From: an uncultured Steroidobacteraceae bacterium
GTDB lineage: Bacteria > Pseudomonadota > Gammaproteobacteria > Steroidobacterales > Steroidobacteraceae
Assembly: GCA_955652625.1 (NCBI GenBank)
Contig: CATPBM010000152.1
Span: 1-5,308 of the forward strand
Length of the DNA stretch: 5,308 bases
Direction: 5' to 3'
Below are positions 1 through 5,308 of this stretch, one piece after another. Numbering within the stretch: position 1 is the stretch's first letter; each line of letters opens with the position of its first letter. Below the pieces are notes generated by a model. That model worked only from the letters and a program-made list of their open reading frames with translations, was not told the origin of the DNA and ran no database searches. The position numbers and the translations under genes are program-made.

Positions 1-2
1 AT

Positions 3-914
3 CAGGAAGCCACCCAGGAAGCTGCTGAGGAAGAGCCTGCCGAGCAGGAGTTCGAGGTGGAGATCGACGCGGCATTCCTGGCCTCCATGCTGAAGGGCGA
101 CACTGCGGCGAAGCGGGAGCACGCGCCCGCGAGCCCGCAGTCTCCCGCCGCTGACCCCCTTCCAGTGGCCCCAGCGCCAGCCGCCGCGCTGCCGCCGGGA
201 CCTGCTCGCATCAGGCCCAGCGCGCAGCACGCCGCCCATACGCGCCCTCGGCAGGCCGCAGCTGCGCCAGCGACCGCTCGCATGCCGCCCGTGCCGGCAG
301 CGATCGACGAATCCGCTGACGAACGCGATGAGCTCGCCGCGGACTTCGGGGCTGCTGCGGATCCGCAAGTGCGCGAGGGCGGCACCCTCAGGCGCTTCCT
401 GCCGCTCGCGTGGCGCATCGGCGCGGCTGTTGCGCTGTTCGGGCTGCTCGCGCAGATCGTCAATCACTACCGCGACGAGCTCGCCGCCAACGCACGTTTC
501 AATCGGCCGCTCACGACGCTGTACGCCGCACTGGGTGTACATCTCATGCCGCGCTGGGATCTGCACGCCTACGACGTGCGCCAACTTGGTGCCTCCACCG
601 ATCCGGCGGGCACCGGCCTGATCACGGTGCGCGCGAGCATCAAGAACGCGGCGCAACAACCGCAACCCCTGCCGCTGCTGCGCGTGACGTTGCAGGATCG
701 CTTCGGCAACCGCATCGCCTCGAGCGAGGTGGCGCCGCGGTTCTACCTGCCGCACGCTGTTCCCGCGTCCTCGTTCCTGTCCGCGGGCCAGCGGATCGAT
801 GCGCAAATGGGCTTCGTGGATCCGGGCGCCAACGCCGTGGGATTCGAGCTCGACGCCTGCCTGCCCGCCCGTGGCGGGGGCGTGGCCTGCGCAAACGACG
901 CCAACACGCGCTGA
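3..914 (+). CDS. DUF3426 domain membrane-anchored protein, C-terminal part (5' end outside window)
   Basis: The frame is open from the first complete codon, so the true start lies upstream; the GTG at 57 is only an internal codon. About 303 residues are visible. They begin with a Glu-rich stretch, followed by a long Pro/Ala-rich linker of low complexity to about residue 125. A single hydrophobic segment then runs from about residue 132 to 150 (FLPLAWRIGAAVALFGLLAQ) and looks like one membrane helix. The remaining ~150 residues resemble the DUF3426 domain: RPLTTLYAALG, a PRWDLHAYDVRQLG block, a TVRASIKNAA strand, LRVTLQDRFGN, and a closing GFELDACLP. In this family a zinc-ribbon (MJ0042-type) motif normally lies at the N-terminus, here out of view. 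The biochemical role is not established. A function in the envelope is inferred from the membrane helix, with the DUF3426 domain probably periplasmic. dusB follows after 18 bp, so the two are likely co-transcribed. Confidence 0.82.
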   Translation, partial: QEATQEAAEEEPAEQEFEVEIDAAFLASMLKGDTAAKREHAPASPQSPAADPLPVAPAPAAALPPGPARIRPSAQHAAHTRPRQAAAAPATARMPPVPAAIDESADERDELAADFGAAADPQVREGGTLRRFLPLAWRIGAAVALFGLLAQIVNHYRDELAANARFNRPLTTLYAALGVHLMPRWDLHAYDVRQLGASTDPAGTGLITVRASIKNAAQQPQPLPLLRVTLQDRFGNRIASSEVAPRFYLPHAVPASSFLSAGQRIDAQMGFVDPGANAVGFELDACLPARGGGVACANDANTR

Positions 915-919
915 CGCGA

Positions 920-926
920 AAGGAAG
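920..926 (+). promoter_or_regulatory. Shine-Dalgarno for dusB
   Basis: AAGGAAG lies 6 nt before the TTG at 933. It is the best ribosome-binding match in this junction and supports the rare TTG start, since the resulting N-terminus (MRIGPYALPSAVLLAPMAG) aligns with E. coli DusB from its first residue. Confidence 0.7.
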
Positions 927-932
927 CCTCGC

Positions 933-1922
933 TTGCGGATCGGACCCTATGCCCTGCCCTCGGCTGTCTTGCTCGCGCCCATGGCCGGGGTCACGGACAG
1001 GCCGTTCCGCGTCCTGTGCCGCACGTTCGGGGCAGGGCTCGCGGCTTCCGAGATGATCACCTCGGACGCGCGGCTGTGGAATACGTCCAAGTCGCGCCAT
1101 CGCATGAACCATGAAGGCGAGCCCGAGCCGCGCGTGGTACAGCTCGCGGGCGCGGATGCGCAAGCGCTCGCCGAAGCGGCGCGCGCGAACGTGGCGCTCG
1201 GCGCGCAGATCATCGATCTGAACATGGGATGCCCGGCGAAGAAAGTTTGCGGCAGGTTGTGCGGCTCGGCGCTGCTCACCGACGAGCCACTGGTGGCGCG
1301 CATCCTGGATGCTGTCGTGCGCGCGGTCGACGTGCCCGTGACCCTAAAGATCCGCACCGGCTGGGACCGCGAGCACCGCAACGGCGTGAACATTGCATGC
1401 ATCGCCGAGAGCTGCGGCATTGCCGCGCTGGCCGTGCACGGGCGCACGCGCGCGGATTTTTACGCAGGGACCGCCGAGTACGACACCATTCGCGACATCA
1501 AGAGGCGGGTACGCATTCCGGTCTTCGCGAACGGCGACATCGATACGCCGCAAAAAGCGCACGAGGTACTTGCTTTCACCGGCGCAGACGGAGTAATGAT
1601 CGGGCGCGCGAGCCACGGTGCGCCATGGATCTTTCGTGCTGTCAACGCCCATCTGCGAGAGAGAATTCAGATGCCGGCACTTCAGCGCGCCGACGTGCGT
1701 GATATCATCCTCACGCACCTCGACTCGCTGTACGCCTTTTATGGCGAGGAGACCGGAGTCCGGATCGCGCGCAAACATCTCGGCTGGTATTGCCAGCAAT
1801 TGCTGGGGAGCCCGGAGCAAGTTCGCCGGGATTTGATGGGGGCAGAGAGCACGGCCGCACAGTTCGCGCACGCGCGTAAGCATTTCGAAGTCTGGGTGAG
1901 CGAGGCCGCCGCGGCGGCCTGA
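933..1922 (+). CDS. dusB: tRNA-dihydrouridine synthase B (DusB)
   Basis: An FMN-dependent enzyme that uses NADPH to reduce specific uridines in the D-loop of tRNA to dihydrouridine (position 17 in E. coli). It encodes 329 residues against about 321 in E. coli. The N-terminal TIM barrel carries the FMN phosphate-proximal APMAGVTDRPFR segment and the SEMITSD loop. The catalytic cysteine is C100 in NMGCPAKKV, the FMN-contacting lysine is K139 in LKIRTGW, H169 lies in AVHGRTR, N200-G201-D202 follow, and G224-R225 lie in GVMIGRA. These positions match E. coli DusB numbering without gaps, which makes the B subfamily call firm. The C-terminal helical tRNA-binding domain includes GVRIARKHLGWY. The protein ends in a short Ala-rich tail (SEAAAAA) encoded by a perfect palindrome. 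The start is TTG with a good ribosome-binding site. It directly precedes fis, as in E. coli, where the two form one operon. Confidence 0.97.
   Translation: MRIGPYALPSAVLLAPMAGVTDRPFRVLCRTFGAGLAASEMITSDARLWNTSKSRHRMNHEGEPEPRVVQLAGADAQALAEAARANVALGAQIIDLNMGCPAKKVCGRLCGSALLTDEPLVARILDAVVRAVDVPVTLKIRTGWDREHRNGVNIACIAESCGIAALAVHGRTRADFYAGTAEYDTIRDIKRRVRIPVFANGDIDTPQKAHEVLAFTGADGVMIGRASHGAPWIFRAVNAHLRERIQMPALQRADVRDIILTHLDSLYAFYGEETGVRIARKHLGWYCQQLLGSPEQVRRDLMGAESTAAQFAHARKHFEVWVSEAAAAA
1903..1920. repeat. Perfect 18-bp GC-rich palindrome at the 3' end of dusB
   Basis: AGGCCGCCGCGGCGGCCT equals its own reverse complement over all 18 bases, ending on the first base of the dusB stop codon. As RNA it could fold into a 7-bp stem (1903-1909 with 1914-1920) closed by a CGCG tetraloop, placed 19 nt before the preferred fis start. 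No T-run follows, so it is not an intrinsic terminator. It also encodes the Ala-rich tail of DusB, so runs of GCC/GCG codons could have produced it by chance. Confidence 0.6.
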
Positions 1923-1927
1923 TGATT

Positions 1928-1933
1928 GGGGGT
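1928..1933 (+). promoter_or_regulatory. Probable Shine-Dalgarno deciding the fis start
   Basis: GGGGGT differs by one base from GGAGGT and lies 6 nt before the ATG at 1940. The alternative ATG at 1922, inside the TGATG overlap with the dusB stop, has no purine-rich site in front of it and would depend on ribosomes finishing dusB. Confidence 0.5.
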
Positions 1934-1939
1934 CTCACA

Positions 1940-2233
1940 ATGACGGCAAAGAGAAAGCCTCGAGCGCGCGACGCCACCGCCGCCCGAGCACACGGTCGCG
2001 ATCTGCCGCTGCGTAACCACGCCGAGCGCGCCCTGAGCAATTACTTCACGAGCCTGAATGGCCACCAGCCCGCCCACCTCTACGACCTGGTGCTGCGCGA
2101 GGTCGAGGAGCCCCTGTTTCGGGTGGTGCTCGACTACGCGGAAGGCAACCAGAGCCGGGCCGCGGGCATTCTCGGCATCAATCGCGGCACGCTGCGCAAG
2201 AAATTGAAGCAGCTCGGGCTTGCGGGGTCGTAA
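1940..2233 (+). CDS. fis: DNA-binding protein Fis (factor for inversion stimulation)
   Basis: A small homodimeric nucleoid-associated protein that bends DNA and regulates transcription, recombination and replication, abundant in fast-growing cells. From ATG 1940 it encodes 97 residues, against 98 in E. coli. The core LPLRNHAERALSNYFTSLNG is helix A, LYDLVLREVEEPLFRVVLDY is helix B, and the C-terminal helix-turn-helix is GNQSRAAGILGINRGTLRKKLKQLG. DNA-contact residues correspond to E. coli N73 (N70 here), N84 (N81), R85 (R82), T87 (T84), R89 (R86), K90 and K91 (K87, K88). E. coli T75 is replaced by S72 and K94 by Q91. The first 21 residues are unusual: strongly basic (KRKPRARD...) and unlike the beta-hairpin arm that contacts invertases in enteric Fis. 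An alternative start at ATG 1922 adds six residues (MIGGLT) and overlaps the dusB stop by one base. Co-transcription with dusB is very likely. Confidence 0.95.
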   Translation: MTAKRKPRARDATAARAHGRDLPLRNHAERALSNYFTSLNGHQPAHLYDLVLREVEEPLFRVVLDYAEGNQSRAAGILGINRGTLRKKLKQLGLAGS

Positions 2234-2239
2234 GCCCCG
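2223..2239 (+). promoter_or_regulatory. Short hairpin across the fis stop codon, possible attenuator or weak terminator
   Basis: CGGGG (2223-2227) pairs with CCCCG (2235-2239), and an extra T-G wobble pair would leave a 5-nt loop holding most of the fis stop codon. Only three T residues follow (2242-2244), after GGA, which is poor for an intrinsic terminator. It might trim or stabilise the fis end of the transcript, or be a chance fold in GC-rich DNA. I see no other terminator candidate at a gene junction in the window. Confidence 0.25.
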
Positions 2240-2285
2240 GATTTGACTTGCGCCGCGACCGACCGCGGGTTTGAGGGTCAAGCCG
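2234..2285 (+). other. 52-bp fis-purH intergenic gap
   Basis: This is the longest non-coding stretch in the window. It holds the right arm of the fis-stop hairpin, a second possible 5-bp stem (CCGCG 2253-2257 with CGCGG 2264-2268), and a TTGAC/GTCAA inverted pair (2243-2247 and 2277-2281) whose right arm touches the purH ribosome-binding site. TTGACT at 2243 resembles a -35 box, but no -10 box is found at a proper distance. I see no PurR operator resembling the E. coli pur box. Confidence 0.4.
2273..2277 (+). promoter_or_regulatory. Shine-Dalgarno deciding the purH start
   Basis: GAGGG ends 8 nt before the ATG at 2286. It favours that ATG over the in-frame TTG at 2271, which would place the same bases inside the coding region and has only GCGGG immediately before it, too close to serve. 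Confidence 0.6.
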
Positions 2286-3850
<1,565 letters not shown>

Positions 3851-3851
<1 letters not shown>

Positions 3852-5143
3852 TGAAAATTCTCATCGTGGGCGGCGGCGGCCGCGAGCACGCGCTCGCGTG
3901 GCAGTGCGCCGCCGCGGCGCGCGTGAGCGAGGTGCTCGTGGCTCCGGGCAACGCCGGGACCGCCACCGAACCGAAGGTGCGCAACGCGAGCTTCGCGGCG
4001 GAGGACGTCGCGGGACTTGCGCATCTGGCAACCGCGGAGCGCATCGATCTCACCATCATCGGACCGGAGGCACCGCTGGTCGCGGGCGTGGTCGATACCT
4101 TCGCTTCCGCCGGCCTCAGATGCTTCGGACCGCGGCGCGCGTGCGCGCAGCTCGAGGGCTCGAAGGCCTTCGCCAAGGAATTTCTGCGCCGTCACGGGAT
4201 TCCGACCGCGCGCTCCGCGAGCTTCACCCGCGACACGTTCGATCCTGCCTGGGTGCGCGCGCAGCGCATGCCGCTGGTCGTGAAGGCGAGCGGTCTCGCC
4301 GCCGGCAAGGCCGTCGTGATCGCGCCATCCGCGGATGAGGCACTGGCCACGGCACAGGCGATGTTCGGCGGACAGTTCGGGGATGCGGGCCGCGAGGTGG
4401 TGATCGAGGAGTTCCTGCCGGGCGAGGAAGCGAGCTTCATCGTCATGGCGGACGGCGCGCACATCCTGCCGCTCGCCACCTCGCAGGACCACAAGCGTCT
4501 TCACGATGACGATCGCGGCCCCAACACCGGCGGTATGGGCGCCTACTCGCCCGCCCCGGTGGTTACGCCTGCGCTGCACGCGCGCATCATGCGCGAGGTC
4601 ATCGAGCCAACCGTCCGCGGGCTCGCCGCCGATGGCATGCCTTATACCGGCTTCCTGTACGCCGGGCTGATGATCGCGCCCGACGGCACCCCGAACGTGC
4701 TGGAGTACAACTGCCGCCTTGGTGATCCTGAGACCCAGCCGGTGCTCATGCGGCTGCAGTCCGATCTCAGCGTGCTGTGCGAGGCGGCGCTCGCCGGCAA
4801 GCTCGACACAGTGAGCGCCGCGTGGGATGCGCGCGCAGCGCTCGGTGTGGTCATGGCCGCCGCCGGTTATCCCGACCCCCCGCGCAAGGGCGATGTCATC
4901 GAGGGTCTGGAGCGCGCCGCGCGTCTGCCCGGCAAGATCTTCCACGCCGGCACCAGGCTCGAGGCAGGCAGGGTGCTCACCAATGGCGGGCGCGTGTTGT
5001 GCGCGGTGGGACTCGGCGCGGGCGTGGGCGCGGCACAGCGCGCCGCCTACGAGCTGGCGGATGCCGTTCGCTGGCCGGGCGTCCAGTACCGTCGTGATAT
5101 CGGGCATCGTGCCGTGGCGCGGGAGCGCCACAGCGGTGACTGA
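3851..5143 (+). CDS. purD: Phosphoribosylamine-glycine ligase (GAR synthetase, PurD)
   Basis: ATP-grasp enzyme that joins phosphoribosylamine to glycine, giving GAR, ADP and phosphate: the second step of purine synthesis. It encodes 430 residues, the usual bacterial length. The N-domain begins [17 protein letters not shown] and has IIGPEAPLV (G71-P72-E73). The ATP-grasp portion has [18 protein letters not shown] (G103 onward), [16 protein letters not shown] with K145, [31 protein letters not shown] (G223 onward), and the metal-binding signature [13 protein letters not shown], with E285 and N287 as likely Mg ligands. The family signature allows L or F at L290. The C-domain contains [10 protein letters not shown] and FHAGT...[10 protein letters not shown]. 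The frame stays open upstream into purH, but ATG 3851 gives the canonical N-terminus and sits in a TGATG overlap with the purH stop. No Shine-Dalgarno precedes it, so initiation probably depends on ribosomes finishing purH. A weak GATGA/TCATC stem (3850-3854 with 3861-3865) spans the start codon. Confidence 0.98.
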
Positions 5144-5308
5144 ATTCGATTTCCCCGCCCCGCACGTTGTCGAGCTGTCCGTTCAGCCCGCGGACATCGA
5201 CGCCTACGGTCACGTCAACAACGCGGTGTATCTGAGGTGGCTCGATAGCGCCGCCTGGTCGCATTCCAGCGCGCTCGGCGTGCCGCTCGCGCAGTGCCTC
5301 GCCCTGCG
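5136..5308 (+). CDS. Hotdog-fold acyl-CoA thioesterase (YbgC/4-hydroxybenzoyl-CoA thioesterase family), N-terminal part
   Basis: The first 57 codons are visible and no stop occurs before the window ends. The sequence [49 protein letters not shown] fits the 4HBT-like family. The DxDxxGHVNNxxYLRW motif (D20 onward) contains D22, the likely counterpart of the catalytic aspartate of Pseudomonas 4-hydroxybenzoyl-CoA thioesterase and YbgC. Members hydrolyse acyl- or aroyl-CoA thioesters, and the substrate cannot be told from this fragment. GTG 5136 is chosen because the N-terminus then has the usual family length; GGGAG at 5121-5125 lies 10 nt before it. In-frame GTGs at 5109 and 5094 are possible but add residues not expected in the family. 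The start overlaps the last 8 bases of purD, so the gene is probably read from the same transcript. Confidence 0.85.
   Translation, partial: MTEFDFPAPHVVELSVQPADIDAYGHVNNAVYLRWLDSAAWSHSSALGVPLAQCLAL

Noticed and set aside
2243..2271. TTGACT as a -35 box of a purH promoter
   Set aside because: At 17-bp spacing the -10 position reads CGGGTT, unlike TATAAT, and neighbouring spacings are no better.
2271..2285. TTG 2271 as the purH start
   Set aside because: It adds MRVKP, uses a rare start, and consumes the GAGGG ribosome site that serves ATG 2286. The N-terminus from 2286 resembles E. coli PurH.
4703..4732. L290 in the PurD metal-binding signature as a damaged active site
   Set aside because: The family signature tolerates L or F there, and the surrounding E285, N287, R289, G291-D292-P293-E294 are intact.
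5094..5135. GTG 5094 or GTG 5109 as the thioesterase start
   Set aside because: Both lengthen the overlap with purD and add residues ([13 protein letters not shown]) not expected before the family N-terminus. Neither has a convincing ribosome site.

Overview
The window reads as a chromosomal housekeeping segment of a G+C-rich proteobacterium. Every gene lies on the + strand, packed almost end to end. The order is DUF3426 protein, dusB, fis, purH, purD, acyl-CoA thioesterase. As I recall gene neighbourhoods, dusB-fis-purH-purD with a DUF3426/zinc-ribbon gene upstream is typical of Gammaproteobacteria such as Pseudomonas, whereas many Betaproteobacteria have ruvC after purH. I therefore favour a gammaproteobacterium, but cannot name the genus. 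G+C is high by eye, and the codons strongly prefer G or C at the third position.

Layout: positions 3-914 hold the C-terminal part of a DUF3426 membrane-anchored protein whose start lies outside the window. After an 18-bp gap comes dusB (933-1922, TTG start, good Shine-Dalgarno), encoding a tRNA-dihydrouridine synthase whose active-site residues fall at E. coli DusB numbering. fis (1940-2233, or from 1922 in a TGATG overlap) encodes the nucleoid protein Fis. A perfect 18-bp palindrome sits at the very end of dusB, just before fis. A 52-bp gap containing short hairpins separates fis from purH (2286-3851), which makes the bifunctional enzyme of the last two IMP-synthesis steps. purD (3851-5143), the GAR synthetase of an early step of the same pathway, begins on the last base of the purH stop codon. 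A hotdog-fold acyl-CoA thioesterase (5136 to the window end) overlaps the end of purD by 8 bp and is cut off.

Functionally, the segment joins tRNA modification, a growth-phase DNA-architecture regulator and purine nucleotide synthesis, all linked to rapid growth. The tight spacing suggests one or two polycistronic transcripts, with the only plausible break between fis and purH. I found no convincing sigma-70 promoter, RNA gene, mobile element, CRISPR array or recombination site. No stretch longer than about 50 bases lacks a gene. I see no undescribed system here; the observations worth a second look are small ones at the gene junctions and in the Fis N-terminus.
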